From Terriglobales bacterium (GTDB taxonomy: Bacteria > Acidobacteriota > Terriglobia > Bryobacterales > Bryobacteraceae): a stretch of DNA of 60,678 nt. The notes under the pieces are model-generated. The model saw nothing but the letters and a program-made list of their open reading frames with translations. It ran no database searches and was not told the DNA's origin. The DNA is taken from the NCBI GenBank assembly GCA_021372245.1, contig JAJFUV010000043.1, positions 1 to 60,678 on the forward strand. The letters are read 5' to 3'. A program made the translations under genes and the position numbers. Below, one piece after another: positions 17,377 to 26,364 of the stretch (its first letter is position 1; the number at the start of each line of letters is the position of its first letter).

Positions 17377-17664
17377 GTGGCTGCGATCGGGGTTCTGACA
17401 CTGGAGCTACGAATCCCGGACGCGCATTCGCTCAAAGAGAAACGCCACCATGTGCTGAGCCTCAAGGAGAGGCTCCGCCACAAGTTCAACGTTTCGGTTG
17501 CCGAAATCGACTACCAGGACATCTGGCAGCGCGCGTTGATATCCGTGGTAACGGTTTCCAGCAGCCGGCAGTTCGCAAAACAAGTGCTCGATGCGGCTGA
17601 GGCGGAAGCTGCCTCGCTCGCCGGGCGCTACCTGGTGGAAGCCACCATCGAGTGGCTGGATTGA
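17377..17664 (+). CDS. YlxP/DUF503 family protein
   Basis: Short conserved protein of unknown function that usually sits between infB and rbfA. GTG at 17377 gives 95 aa and the family start AAIGVLTLELRIPDAHSLKEKRH; a GGGAG at 17370-17374 is close upstream. An in-frame extension to 17341 lies inside infB and is not conserved in form. Features: SLKEKRHHVLSLKERLRHKFNVSVAEIDYQD, then a beta strand with VVTVSS and a C-terminal strand EATIEWLD, as in the ferredoxin-like fold of this family. Confidence 0.88.
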   Translation: MAAIGVLTLELRIPDAHSLKEKRHHVLSLKERLRHKFNVSVAEIDYQDIWQRALISVVTVSSSRQFAKQVLDAAEAEAASLAGRYLVEATIEWLD

Positions 17665-17673
17665 TGTGTACAT

Positions 17674-18054
17674 ATGGACCCTCACCGTATAGAGCGCATT
17701 TCGGAAGCGCTGAAAGAGGAATTGGCCGAGCTGATCGGCTATGAAATGGAAGACCCGCGCCTGGAACCGGTGCACGTGGACGATGTGCGGCTCACGCCGG
17801 ACGCAAAGCGCGCCCTGGTGCTTGTCACCGTGGCGGGCGGGGAAGAAGAGCAGCAGGCCGCCCTGGGCGCACTCCTGGGCGCTTCGCACTTCCTCCGGCG
17901 GGAACTCTCATCCCGCCTGCAACTCTATCATGTGCCTGACCTTCGCTTCGAAATGAGCCGGGATCCCGCCGACGTGGCCCGGATCGACCGGTTGTTCAAA
18001 CGGGCCGAAAAGCAGCACCGGAAAATCGCATCGTCAGTTGAAAAAAACTCTTAG
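17674..18054 (+). CDS. rbfA: RbfA, ribosome-binding factor A
   Basis: KH-fold protein that binds 16S rRNA in the 30S head-body neck during cold adaptation and maturation. Matches the family from HRIERISEALKEELAELI through VHVDDVRLTPDAKRALVLVTV and the C-terminal region LSSRLQLYHVPDLRFEMSRDP. Length of 126 aa is typical. It follows ylxP by 9 bp. TruB, a frequent next gene in this cluster, is missing; apbE follows instead. Confidence 0.93.
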   Translation: MDPHRIERISEALKEELAELIGYEMEDPRLEPVHVDDVRLTPDAKRALVLVTVAGGEEEQQAALGALLGASHFLRRELSSRLQLYHVPDLRFEMSRDPADVARIDRLFKRAEKQHRKIASSVEKNS

Positions 18055-18066
18055 AAACCCTTTCTC

Positions 18067-19044
18067 ATGAAGCATTTTGTGCTACTTTTGTCTTTAGTGG
18101 CGTGGCTTGCCGCCGCGCCCGTGCATGCTGGCGAGCCGGTTCGCGTGGAGGCCAGCGTGGATGCCATGGGTTCCACCTACACGGTGGCGCTCTATGGCGA
18201 GAGCCGGGACAACCTGGAAGCTGTTGTAGAACAAGCATTTGAGGAGGTTCGGCGGCTCGACCGGATGCTGTCCAACTATCGCCGCGACAGCGAATGGAGC
18301 GAAGTGAACCGGTTCGCTGCCCAGAGGCCGGTCCGGGTGACCCCGGAGCTTTTCCGGTTGCTGGAGCGGTGCCTGGATTACAGCCGCCGCAGCGAAGGCG
18401 CCTTCGATATTTCCGTGGGCCCTCTGATGAAAGTCTGGGGCTTTTACCGGGGTACCGGGCACTTGCCTGGGAAGGCAGAAGTCCGCAAGGCCTTGGAAAT
18501 GGTCGGCTACCGGCATGTGATTCTGGATGCACGGCACTATACGGTGCGTTTCGACCGGCCGGGTGTAGAACTGGATCCGGGCGGGGTCGGCAAAGGTTAT
18601 GCCGTGGACCAGATGGTGAAAGTGCTTCGTGAGAATGGAGTTACGAGTGGGCTGATTTCGGCCGGCTCGAGCAGCATCTATGCCCTAGGGACGCCGCCGG
18701 GCGCCCAGGGCTGGAAGGTAAGCGTCCGGCATCCGCGCGATAGCAGGCGGACGGTTGCTGAAGTTTATTTGAAGAACGAGTCCATGTCGACGTCGGGCAA
18801 TTACGAGAAGTTCTTCCAGGCCAACGGGCGGATGTACAGCCATATCATGGATCCACGGACCGGGTACCCCGCGCCGGGAATGCTCTCGGTTTCCGTGATT
18901 GCACCCACTACGCTCGCCAGCGAAGCATGGACCAAGCCGATTTTCATAAACGGCCGCGCCTGGGCGGCCCGTAACAGACTGGAAGCGTCTCGGGCGTTTC
19001 TTTGTGAGGACAAGGCGGAATTGTCATGCGCGTGGCTCCAATAA
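18067..19044 (+). CDS. apbE: ApbE-like FAD:protein FMN transferase, variant C-terminus
   Basis: Exported enzyme that links FMN to a Thr of flavoproteins such as Nqr/Rnf subunits. Signal peptide at 1-21 (HFVLLLSLVAWLAAAPVHA). Family motifs: MGSTYTV, DISVGPLMKVWGFYRG, ELDPGGVGKGYAVD near residue 175, SMSTSGNYEKFF, SHIMDPRTGYP. The usual A-D-A-L-A-T metal-binding motif is replaced by S-E-A-W-T-K near 287, so the Asp ligand is Glu and the spacing to Thr is one shorter. That variant may change activity. It overlaps hemE by 19 bp; no Nqr/Rnf target is in view. Confidence 0.88.
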   Translation: MKHFVLLLSLVAWLAAAPVHAGEPVRVEASVDAMGSTYTVALYGESRDNLEAVVEQAFEEVRRLDRMLSNYRRDSEWSEVNRFAAQRPVRVTPELFRLLERCLDYSRRSEGAFDISVGPLMKVWGFYRGTGHLPGKAEVRKALEMVGYRHVILDARHYTVRFDRPGVELDPGGVGKGYAVDQMVKVLRENGVTSGLISAGSSSIYALGTPPGAQGWKVSVRHPRDSRRTVAEVYLKNESMSTSGNYEKFFQANGRMYSHIMDPRTGYPAPGMLSVSVIAPTTLASEAWTKPIFINGRAWAARNRLEASRAFLCEDKAELSCAWLQ

Positions 19045-20063
19045 GTAGCCGGTTTCTGGAAGCTTGCCGTCGCCGGCCCACCGATGTGCGGCCGGTGTGG
19101 TTCATGAGGCAGGCGGGTCGATACCTGAAGCAGTACCGCGACATCCGCGCCAAGCACGGGATCCTGGAGATCTGCAAGCAGCCGGAACTGGCCGCGGCGG
19201 TGACCCTGCAGCCCGTCGAGATTCTGGATGTCGATGCCGCGATCATCTTCGCCGATTTGCTGCTTCCCGTCGAGCCGATGGGGCTGAAGCTGAAGTTCGT
19301 GAGCGGCGAAGGGCCGGTGATCGGCAACCCCGTGCGGACCAGCGAAGACGTGGACGCGCTTTCGATTTCAAATACGGATGATCTTGGTTACGTGGGCGAC
19401 GCCATCCGCCAGGTGGTGGGCGCGTTGGCCGGCAAAGTGCCTGTTATCGGTTTCGTCGGCGCGCCGTTCACCCTCGCCAGCTACATGATCGAGGGAGGCG
19501 CTTCCAAGACGTTCCTGCGCACCAAGCAGATGATGTACTCGAACGAGACGCTGTGGCGGCGCCTGATGGGCAAGATCGTCGACGTGCTCGGCCCGTTCGG
19601 CATCCTCCAGGTGGCTGCGGGTGCACGCGCAATCCAGGTTTTCGACAGTTGGGTGGGCGCGCTCGGGCCCGACGATTACGTGCGCTTCGTGGCGCCGTAC
19701 TCGCGCGCACTTATCGAACGCCTGCGCTCGACCGGCGTTCCGGTGATCCACTTCGGCACCGGGGCGGCGGGCTTCTTCCGTGAATTGCACGCCGCCGGCG
19801 GCGATGTCATGGGCGTCGACTGGCGGGTCAACATCGACCAGGCGTGGATGGACATCAGCTACCGCTCCGCGATCCAGGGCAACCTCGACCCGGCGGCGCT
19901 TCTGTCCCCGTTGCCCGAACTCAAGATGCGGATTCACGAACTGCTGAAGCGCACCGGAGTCCGTCCCGGACACATCTTTAACCTAGGCCACGGAATCCTG
20001 CCGGAGACGCCGGTGGATCACGTGAAGGCCGCCGTGGAGATGGTCCGGGAGTTTCGCCCATGA
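19026..20063 (+). CDS. hemE: Uroporphyrinogen decarboxylase
   Basis: Converts uroporphyrinogen III to coproporphyrinogen III. Active-site residues are visible as R28 and R32 ([12 protein letters not shown]) and D77 (IIFADLLLP). Other family motifs: [16 protein letters not shown] and the C-terminal [16 protein letters not shown]. Length of 345 aa is standard. The ATG at 19026 lies within the end of apbE. It begins the hemE-hemH-hemY block, with a 4-bp overlap to hemH. Confidence 0.96.
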   Translation: MRVAPISSRFLEACRRRPTDVRPVWFMRQAGRYLKQYRDIRAKHGILEICKQPELAAAVTLQPVEILDVDAAIIFADLLLPVEPMGLKLKFVSGEGPVIGNPVRTSEDVDALSISNTDDLGYVGDAIRQVVGALAGKVPVIGFVGAPFTLASYMIEGGASKTFLRTKQMMYSNETLWRRLMGKIVDVLGPFGILQVAAGARAIQVFDSWVGALGPDDYVRFVAPYSRALIERLRSTGVPVIHFGTGAAGFFRELHAAGGDVMGVDWRVNIDQAWMDISYRSAIQGNLDPAALLSPLPELKMRIHELLKRTGVRPGHIFNLGHGILPETPVDHVKAAVEMVREFRP

Positions 20064-20938
20064 GTCTTGCCGTGCTCCTTCTGGCGCATGGAGCACCCGA
20101 ACGCGTCGAGGATGTGGAACCGTACCTGGGCTACGTGCGCCCGGGACGCCCACTCCCGCCCGCTGTTCTCGAGGAAATCAAACATCGCTACGCGTTGATC
20201 GGCGGTTCGCCTCTCCTGGATTGCACGCGCCGGCAGGCTGAGGCCCTTCAGGCGGGCCTCGGTGTCCCGGTCTATTTCGGCATGCGCAACTGGCACCCGT
20301 TCATCCAGGACGCCATGGCGAGCATGCAGGCCGAAGGAGTCCGGCGGATCGTGGCCATCTGTCTCGCCCCGCAATACTCCAAGCTCAGCGTCGGTTTTTA
20401 TTTCCGCCGCGTCCAGGAAGCCAAGGTAGCGTTGGGATACGATGCCGAAATCGTATGGACACGGAGCTTCCACGACCATCCCTTGCTGATCGCCGCTTTC
20501 GCCGAAAGACTCGCGCCGCTGCTGCCCGCCGAACGGGTGTTATTCACCGCCCACAGCCTTCCCGAGAAGATTCTTGAGCAGGGCGACCGCTACGATGCCG
20601 AGACCCGTGCAACCGCCCGCCTGGTGGCAGCGAAGTTGGGGCTCTCTCAGTACGATTTCGCCTACCAGAGCCAAGGGCTCACTGACGAGAAATGGCTCGG
20701 CCCGAAGGTCGAATCGTTGCTGGACGCATACGCCGCGGAAGGCGTGAAGCGTATTGCGATTTCGCCCATCGGCTTCGTTTGCGACCACGTCGAAGTGCTC
20801 TACGACGTGGATATCCTGTTCCGTAATTATGCCGCTGCACGCGGCATCGAGATTACGCGCGCCGGCTCACTGAACGATTCCGGGACATTCATCGCCGCAC
20901 TGGCCGATGTCGCAGCCGGGAAGCTGAGGGGAAACTGA
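20060..20938 (+). CDS. hemH: Ferrochelatase (protoporphyrin or coproporphyrin type)
   Basis: Inserts ferrous iron into a porphyrin. Motifs: LLLAHGAPE at the start, GGSPL near 48, the active-site His in LFTAHSLPEKI, and the paired acidic site in GFVCDHVEVLYD. The 292-aa length is at the short end of the family; no C-terminal extension or Fe-S cysteine cluster is seen. The hemE-hemH-hemY order matches Bacillus, where the enzyme is coproporphyrin ferrochelatase (CpfC), but substrate cannot be fixed from sequence alone here. Spaced 1 bp from hemY. Confidence 0.93.
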   Translation: MSLAVLLLAHGAPERVEDVEPYLGYVRPGRPLPPAVLEEIKHRYALIGGSPLLDCTRRQAEALQAGLGVPVYFGMRNWHPFIQDAMASMQAEGVRRIVAICLAPQYSKLSVGFYFRRVQEAKVALGYDAEIVWTRSFHDHPLLIAAFAERLAPLLPAERVLFTAHSLPEKILEQGDRYDAETRATARLVAAKLGLSQYDFAYQSQGLTDEKWLGPKVESLLDAYAAEGVKRIAISPIGFVCDHVEVLYDVDILFRNYAAARGIEITRAGSLNDSGTFIAALADVAAGKLRGN

Positions 20939-20939
20939 G

Positions 20940-22307
20940 ATGAGCCGCGTCGTCATCGTCGGTGGAGGCATCTCGGGAATCTCGACGGCCTACTATCTTT
21001 CGAGACGCGGCATCCCCGCAACGTTGGTGGAAAAGCAGGACCGGCTGGGCGGTGTCATACACACCGAAACCGTCCATGGCTGCGTCATCGAGAGTGGTCC
21101 GGACAGTTTCATCGCTATCAAACCCTGGGCGCTCGATCTGATCAACGAATTGGGCTTGTCGGGCGAGGTCATCGGTTCGAACGACCACCTGCGCGTCACC
21201 TACCTGCTGCGGCACGGGCGTCTGCTGCCGCTACCCGACGGGCTGATGCTCATGGTGCCGACCAAACTGGGGCCCATGATCTCGACGCGGCTACTGGGAT
21301 GGCCCACCAAGATCCACATGGGGCTCGAGATGTTGCGGAAGCCGCCGCGCACGCCGATGCCGGACCGTTCGGTGGCCGATTTCATACGCGACCATTACGG
21401 GCAGGAAACCGTGGACTACCTGGCCGAGCCGCTGCTGGCCGGCGTCTACGGTGGCGATCCGGAAGCGCTCAGCGTCCGGAGCGTGCTCACCAGGTTCGTC
21501 GAACTGGAGGCGAAGTACGGCAGTCTGAGCCGCGGCGTGCTGGCGGAAATGCGGCGCGCGCACGGAGCCACCGGCAAGGCCGCCTTATTTCGCACTTTGA
21601 AGCGGGGCCTCGGCGCGATGGTGGAAGCTGCGGTCGCCGCCACGGGCGATGCCATGGCGCGCGTGCGCGGCTCGGCGGAAACCATTGAACCGGCCGATAG
21701 CGGATACCGGGTGCGCGTCGACGGCGAATGGCTGGAAGCCGGGCAGGTGGTGCTTGCCGCACAGGCATATCAAGCTGCGGAACTCGTGGAGGGACTGGAC
21801 GGGGAGCTGGCGCGTGACCTTGCGGCTGTTCCGTACAGCTCGTCCACCGTCGTATCGCTCGGATACCGCAAGGCGGGCTTCCCGCACCCTCTCAATGGGT
21901 TCGGATTCCTGGTGCCCAAGCGCGAGCGCGGCCGGATGATGGCCTGCACCTGGGTGGGAACGAAATTCGCGCATCGAGCCGCGGACGACTACGTTTTGCT
22001 GCGCTGCTTTCTGGGCGGTGACGCCTCGACGCATGATAGCGACGAAATTATTGTCGCCGCCGTGCGCCATGAAATACACCGCATCATGGGCGTGGGCGTC
22101 GAGCCGGTGTTCGTGCGTGTGGCGCGCTGGCCGCGTTCGATGGCGCAGTACACCGTCGGCCACCAGGATCGCGTCAAGCGCATCGAAGAACGCATGGCGC
22201 GGCTGCCGGGCCTGCACCTGGCCGGTAACGGCTACCACGGGATCGGCGTGCCGGATTGTATCCGCATGGGCCGGGACGCCGCTGCACGCATCGCCCGTGG
22301 CGCCTGA
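20940..22307 (+). CDS. hemY: HemY-type protoporphyrinogen/coproporphyrinogen oxidase
   Basis: FAD- and oxygen-dependent oxidase that forms the porphyrin ring. The dinucleotide-binding motif VVIVGGGISGIS opens the protein, followed by LVEKQDRLGGVIHT and ESGPDSF; PLLAGVYGGDPEALS is a strong family motif near 160, and the C-terminal FAD-contact GNGYHGIGVPDCI is intact. Length of 455 aa is usual. It is the last gene of a run of ten genes on this strand. If the coproporphyrin route is used it should be called cgoX and a hemQ should exist elsewhere. Confidence 0.94.
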   Translation: MSRVVIVGGGISGISTAYYLSRRGIPATLVEKQDRLGGVIHTETVHGCVIESGPDSFIAIKPWALDLINELGLSGEVIGSNDHLRVTYLLRHGRLLPLPDGLMLMVPTKLGPMISTRLLGWPTKIHMGLEMLRKPPRTPMPDRSVADFIRDHYGQETVDYLAEPLLAGVYGGDPEALSVRSVLTRFVELEAKYGSLSRGVLAEMRRAHGATGKAALFRTLKRGLGAMVEAAVAATGDAMARVRGSAETIEPADSGYRVRVDGEWLEAGQVVLAAQAYQAAELVEGLDGELARDLAAVPYSSSTVVSLGYRKAGFPHPLNGFGFLVPKRERGRMMACTWVGTKFAHRAADDYVLLRCFLGGDASTHDSDEIIVAAVRHEIHRIMGVGVEPVFVRVARWPRSMAQYTVGHQDRVKRIEERMARLPGLHLAGNGYHGIGVPDCIRMGRDAAARIARGA

Positions 22308-22322
22308 AGGCCGAGGCCCGCT

Positions 22323-22895
22323 CTACCGGCGGATCACAACGGCGAATCCGCTGGGCGCCAGTTCCAGCCGTTCAATGCGGTGGTTCAAAGGGAAAGGCTC
22401 ACCCAGGCGGATATCGGGGCTGTAGCTTTGCGCAAAGTGCCGCACGATGAAATCCACCAGCATGTTGGGCACCGGCATGCCGGACAATTCCAGGCTGTCC
22501 AGATAGACCGTGGCCCGGCCGCCGCCTGATTGCACGCGGATCGCCGCATGCACCGGCTTCCACCCTTCGAACATCTTCGTGAACAACCACCCCGGCGGCG
22601 TCCCGCGCGCCTGGAGAAGCTTGACGAAGTTCATGTTGGCACCGCCGGTCGCCCGGCCATAGCCCAACTCGACGTGCGCACCATACACGCTGCCGGGGAT
22701 GATCCGGATGGCCTCCTCATTCAGGAAGGCATCGATCTGAGGTTTGGTGAACACGATGCGCGAGCCGGGCGCCGCCTTGCCGTCGACGATCATGGCGGTC
22801 TTCTGTTTGAACTGCACGTAACTTGGGCTGGCGAAAGCGGGCTGGAGAATCGCCGCCAGGGCGCATCCCAGAAGGATTCGACACATCTCTCTCAT
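22323..22895 (-). CDS. Exported hypothetical protein
   Basis: A 190-aa protein with a signal peptide (RILLGCALAAILQPAFA) and no family I recognise. The mature part alternates strands and short helices (RIVFTKPQIDAFLNEEAIRIIPGSVYGAHVELGYG) and could be a lipid-binding or assembly-type beta fold, but this is a guess. It is convergent with hemY and divergent from the SYLF gene. A second in-frame ATG three codons in is possible. Confidence 0.6.
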   Translation of the reverse strand: MREMCRILLGCALAAILQPAFASPSYVQFKQKTAMIVDGKAAPGSRIVFTKPQIDAFLNEEAIRIIPGSVYGAHVELGYGRATGGANMNFVKLLQARGTPPGWLFTKMFEGWKPVHAAIRVQSGGGRATVYLDSLELSGMPVPNMLVDFIVRHFAQSYSPDIRLGEPFPLNHRIERLELAPSGFAVVIRR

Positions 22896-22954
22896 TATAG
22901 AAACCCGGCACGCGAGGATCCCGTCCGTGGCATTATGGAGGAACGGAGACGAAG

Positions 22955-23626
22955 ATGAAACTTACAGTTCTTGCTGCTTTGCCGTTGTGTTCGATGCTTC
23001 TGCTGGCTCAGTCCGACAGTGAAAAGCGCCTGGATGCCGCGGCGGGCGTTTTCTCCGAGGTGATGGATACACCGGATAAGTCCATTCCCCAGGGCCTGCT
23101 CGACAAGGCTCAATGTGCCGTCGTTATCCCCGGCCTTAAGAAAGGCGCATTCATTTTCGGCGCCAAGTACGGCAAGGGCTACGTGAGTTGCCGCAAGCAG
23201 ACCGGAACGGGCTGGGGGGCGCCCGGAACCGTGAAGATCGAGGGCGGCAGCTTCGGTTTTCAGATCGGTGGATCTGAAACTGACGTGATCATGCTGATTA
23301 TGAACGAGCGCGGCATGAACCGGCTTCTGTCGAGCAAATTCACCGTGGGCGCGGACGCCTCGGTCGCGGCCGGGCCGGTGGGACGGACTACGGATGCCCA
23401 GACCGACGCGTTCCTGACCGCGGAAATTCTGTCCTGGTCCCGGAGCCGGGGAGTCTTTGCCGGGGTGTCTCTGCAGGGCGCCACGCTACGGCAGGACTTG
23501 GATGGCAATAAGGAACTCTACGGTAAGCCTTACCAGAACCGCGATATTGTGTTGGGCGATACCGCCATTCCTCAGGCCGCGAACAAACTCATCGACCTGC
23601 TCAACAGGTATTCGGCACGCAAGTAG
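22955..23626 (+). CDS. SYLF (Ysc84/DUF500) domain exported protein
   Basis: Predicted exported lipid-binding protein. Signal peptide at 1-19 (KLTVLAALPLCSMLLLAQ). The SYLF domain is clear: IPQGLLDKAQCAVVIPGLKKGAFIFG, GKGYVSCR, a GSFGFQIGG turn, MNERGMNRLLSSKFTVGADASVAAGPVGR and the C-terminal FAGVSLQGATLRQD. Eukaryotic Ysc84 binds phosphoinositides and actin; the bacterial role is not known. A GGAG ribosome site precedes the ATG. Confidence 0.88.
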   Translation: MKLTVLAALPLCSMLLLAQSDSEKRLDAAAGVFSEVMDTPDKSIPQGLLDKAQCAVVIPGLKKGAFIFGAKYGKGYVSCRKQTGTGWGAPGTVKIEGGSFGFQIGGSETDVIMLIMNERGMNRLLSSKFTVGADASVAAGPVGRTTDAQTDAFLTAEILSWSRSRGVFAGVSLQGATLRQDLDGNKELYGKPYQNRDIVLGDTAIPQAANKLIDLLNRYSARK

Positions 23627-23647
23627 AATGGACGGGCGCCAGGGGCG

Positions 23648-23866
23648 CTACTTGTGACGGTAGGTGATGCGCCCCTTGGTGAGATCGTAAGGCGACATTT
23701 CGAGGGTGACCCGGTCTCCCGCCAGTACTCTGATGCGGTTCTTGCGCAGCTTGCCGGCCAGATGCGCGAGAATCGTCCGCTCTTCATCCAGCTGTACGCT
23801 AAACAATCCACTGGGAAATTTCTCAACCACGGTTCCCACTACTTCAATGCAATCTTCCTTACTCAT
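23648..23866 (-). CDS. infA: Translation initiation factor IF-1
   Basis: 72-aa OB-fold factor that blocks the ribosomal A site during initiation. Family features: [61 protein letters not shown]. An AAGGAGGAG ribosome site lies just before the ATG, the strongest in the window. It stands alone rather than in the usual secY-rpmJ ribosomal cluster, and such stand-alone infA copies can be a second paralogue. Confidence 0.95.
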   Translation of the reverse strand: MSKEDCIEVVGTVVEKFPSGLFSVQLDEERTILAHLAGKLRKNRIRVLAGDRVTLEMSPYDLTKGRITYRHK

Positions 23867-23991
23867 TCTCCTCCTTACCTTTATTTTAGCTACCGCTCGG
23901 GCGACGGCTCGACGGCCTCATGCAACCCTTTAGAGATATTGCCTGAGATTTAGCCGGGAGTCAATCGGGGGGCGGGGCCTCGTCCCACTCC

Positions 23992-24357
23992 TCATGCCGG
24001 CTCGACAGGTACGCAGATGTCCATCACGAAGTGATTCGCTTCGGGGCGATTCCCCAGTTCGCTGAAATAGACTTCGATTGGCGGTTGGCTTGCCGGGACG
24101 AATCCGGATTCGGGCAGCCACTTGCCGTAGTGGGCTTTGTACGCGGTTGCGATTCCTTGCAGGGCGCTTGACCTGTTTTGCGATTTGCTTTGCTTTTCTT
24201 ACGCCACTGGCTGGCGGTCATGGAGAAGCGTTCCCGGAAAGCGCGCGCGAATACAGCCGGGTTGGTGAAACCACTGCGCAGAGCGATCTCGGCGACGCTG
24301 AAGTGCAGGCGTGATATCAAGTCCGCGGCGCGGGATGTCTGCCGTACAGAGGTACTA
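23992..24357 (-). pseudogene. Remnant of an AraC-family regulator with GyrI-like effector domain
   Basis: One minus-strand frame encodes the second helix-turn-helix half (HFSVAEIALRSGFTNPAVF then ARAFRERFSMTASQWR). Shortly after, another frame gives the C-terminal end of a GyrI-like binding domain (YGKWLPESGFVPASQPPIEV then a run to DICVPVEPA and stop at 23992). Both belong to the AraC plus GyrI architecture, but the first HTH half and roughly 80-100 residues between the two pieces are missing and the frames differ. This is a decayed gene with an internal deletion, not a functional small protein. It fills the gap before the GGDEF gene. Confidence 0.8.
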
Positions 24358-24380
24358 AGACTACCCGAGTGCTAACCGAT

Positions 24381-25433
24381 ATGAATGATGACGGCGGCAG
24401 GATGATCTCGCTCAAACGCAGCCTCGACAAGTTCGAGACAATTGAACAACTACACGCGGCGACACTGGAGGCTCTACTCGCTGCCCTGGGAAGTGTCGAG
24501 AAGAACGCGGTGCGTTCGCAGGAAGAGGTGCTCACACGCCACCGGGCCGCGTTGCGGGCGCTACGTCGCCAAATCGCTGCGGACCCGAGCCCGGAGGTCC
24601 TGCGCACCGGCACCGAATACCTTGACGACGAGTTGAAGGAGTACGCCGACCAGATCAGCGACTACTACCAGCGCAGAGAGGTGGAGATTCGCAGCATTAT
24701 GCGGCTGATGGCGAAGGCTTCGCAGTCGCTGCAGTCGGATTCGGAGAAGTTCTCGAGCCGCTTCGGTGAATTCGCCAAGGAACTGGAGTCTTTGGCGGAG
24801 ATCGACCAGTTGCCTGAGATCCGCCGCCGATTGGCCCGGGAAGTGGAGCGCCTGCGAGCCTGCGCCCGGGAAATGTCCGCGGCCAATTCCGTCACGTTGG
24901 GGCAGATACAACAGCAGTTGAGACAGTACGAGCAGCGTCTGCGGCAGGCTGAGGAGACCGCCTCGCGCGATCCGCTGACAGGCACCGCCAACCGCCGCGA
25001 GGGAGAGCGTCAAATCATACAACGCATCAATGCGGGACGGAAGTTCTGCATCCTGCTGTTCGACCTGATCCGCTTCAAGTCGATTAACGACCGTCTGGGA
25101 CACCTGGCTGGGGACGAGATTCTCCGCCAGTTCACGCAAAAGCTCCAGCGCGCCGTGCGCGACAACGATCTCGTATGCCGCTGGGGCGGAGATGAATTCC
25201 TGGTCGTAATGGACTGTTCCCTCTCGGACGCGATGATGCGCGCCAGCCAGATCAGCGCTCACGTTTTCGGAGAGTACACCATCAACATCTCCGGCAACCC
25301 GCAGCTGGTGCAGGTGCACGCTTCCACCGGTGTAGCCGAACACCGGGACAACGAGACCGCCGAGGCGCTGTTCGGACGAGCCGACGGCATGCTCTATCGC
25401 GAGAAGCGCACTCCCAGCCAACGCTTCGCCTGA
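24381..25433 (+). CDS. Diguanylate cyclase with N-terminal coiled-coil region
   Basis: Makes c-di-GMP from two GTP. The C-terminal GGDEF domain starts at DPLTGTANRR; the active site reads RWGGDEF and is preceded by R-D-N-D exactly five residues upstream, an intact inhibitory I-site, so feedback control is expected. The first 195 residues are helical and charged, likely a coiled-coil dimeriser, with no TM segment or known sensor. ATG at 24381 is chosen; a GTG at 24369 is an alternative and neither has a clear ribosome site. A PilZ protein at 36140 is a possible effector. Confidence 0.9.
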   Translation: MNDDGGRMISLKRSLDKFETIEQLHAATLEALLAALGSVEKNAVRSQEEVLTRHRAALRALRRQIAADPSPEVLRTGTEYLDDELKEYADQISDYYQRREVEIRSIMRLMAKASQSLQSDSEKFSSRFGEFAKELESLAEIDQLPEIRRRLAREVERLRACAREMSAANSVTLGQIQQQLRQYEQRLRQAEETASRDPLTGTANRREGERQIIQRINAGRKFCILLFDLIRFKSINDRLGHLAGDEILRQFTQKLQRAVRDNDLVCRWGGDEFLVVMDCSLSDAMMRASQISAHVFGEYTINISGNPQLVQVHASTGVAEHRDNETAEALFGRADGMLYREKRTPSQRFA

Positions 25434-25480
25434 ACCCGCCGCCTGTACTACCTTGGTAGGGGAAAGGTTGAAGAAACCAC

Positions 25481-26305
25481 TTGCGGGAATTCGCGGAACA
25501 CAACGTACTGGTCACGGGCGCCGGCCGCGGTATCGGCAAACGCCTGGCCATGGGCTTTGCCTCGGCCGGGGCTTCCCTCGGTCTGCTGGCGCGCAGCGAG
25601 CCGGAACTCGATCTGGCCCGGCTGGAGATTGAACACGCCGGGGCGAAGGCCATCTCGCTTCCGGCGGATGTACGCGACTACGCCGCGCTTCAGGACGCTG
25701 TCGCTAAAATGCACATCGAACTCGGCAGCGTGGATGTCCTCGTTTGCGCGGCGGCTGTGCAAGGTCCCATCGGCCCGTTCATCGAAACCGAGCCGCGGAG
25801 CTGGATGGAGGCTTTTGAAACCAACATGTTCGGTGTAATGTTTTCGTGCCGGGCCGTGTTGGCCGGAATGATCGCCCGGCGCCGCGGAAAGATCATCGTC
25901 CTCAGCGGCGGGGGCGCGGCATATGCCCGCCCGAATTTTACGGCCTACTCCGCGTCGAAGGCGGCCGTCGTCCGGTTTGTCGAGAGCCTGGCTGGAGAGG
26001 TGCTCGACCACAATATCCAAGTCAACGCCATGAGCCCGGGCGGCACCTTTACGCACATGACCGACGAAATCTTGCACGCCGGGGATCGGGCGGGCTGGAA
26101 AGAGATGGAGAATGCCGAGCAGGTCCGTCTTTCGGGTGGCGTAAAGCCGGAACAACAGATCCAATTGGCTCTGTTTCTGGCCTCCCGGCGCTCCAACCAC
26201 ATCAGTGGCAAGTTGCTTCACGTGAACGACGACTGGCGCAAGCTGGAGAAGAAGAATCTGCACCCCGAAATGTACACCCTGCGGCGGCTTCAAAAAACAA
26301 CGTGA
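25481..26305 (+). CDS. Short-chain dehydrogenase/reductase
   Basis: NAD(P)-dependent oxidoreductase of the classical SDR type. Cofactor motif TGAGRGIG at residues 12-19, D-V preceding the adenine (PADVRDY), and the catalytic YSASK near 158 with the usual preceding Ser. It ends about 25 residues longer than typical (KNLHPEMYTLRRLQK). A TTG at 25481 is the only in-frame start after a TGA at 25469-25471, so the N-terminus is well fixed. Substrate unknown. Confidence 0.88.
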   Translation: MREFAEHNVLVTGAGRGIGKRLAMGFASAGASLGLLARSEPELDLARLEIEHAGAKAISLPADVRDYAALQDAVAKMHIELGSVDVLVCAAAVQGPIGPFIETEPRSWMEAFETNMFGVMFSCRAVLAGMIARRRGKIIVLSGGGAAYARPNFTAYSASKAAVVRFVESLAGEVLDHNIQVNAMSPGGTFTHMTDEILHAGDRAGWKEMENAEQVRLSGGVKPEQQIQLALFLASRRSNHISGKLLHVNDDWRKLEKKNLHPEMYTLRRLQKTT

Positions 26306-26364
26306 GTTCCTGTCCGGCCACCGGTTGAACCTCTGTTAGTATTGGATCAAGTACTCTCAATGCC

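Noticed and set aside
15561..17489. 642-codon minus-strand frame
   Set aside because: Antisense to infB; no domain pattern and composition typical of complement shadows.
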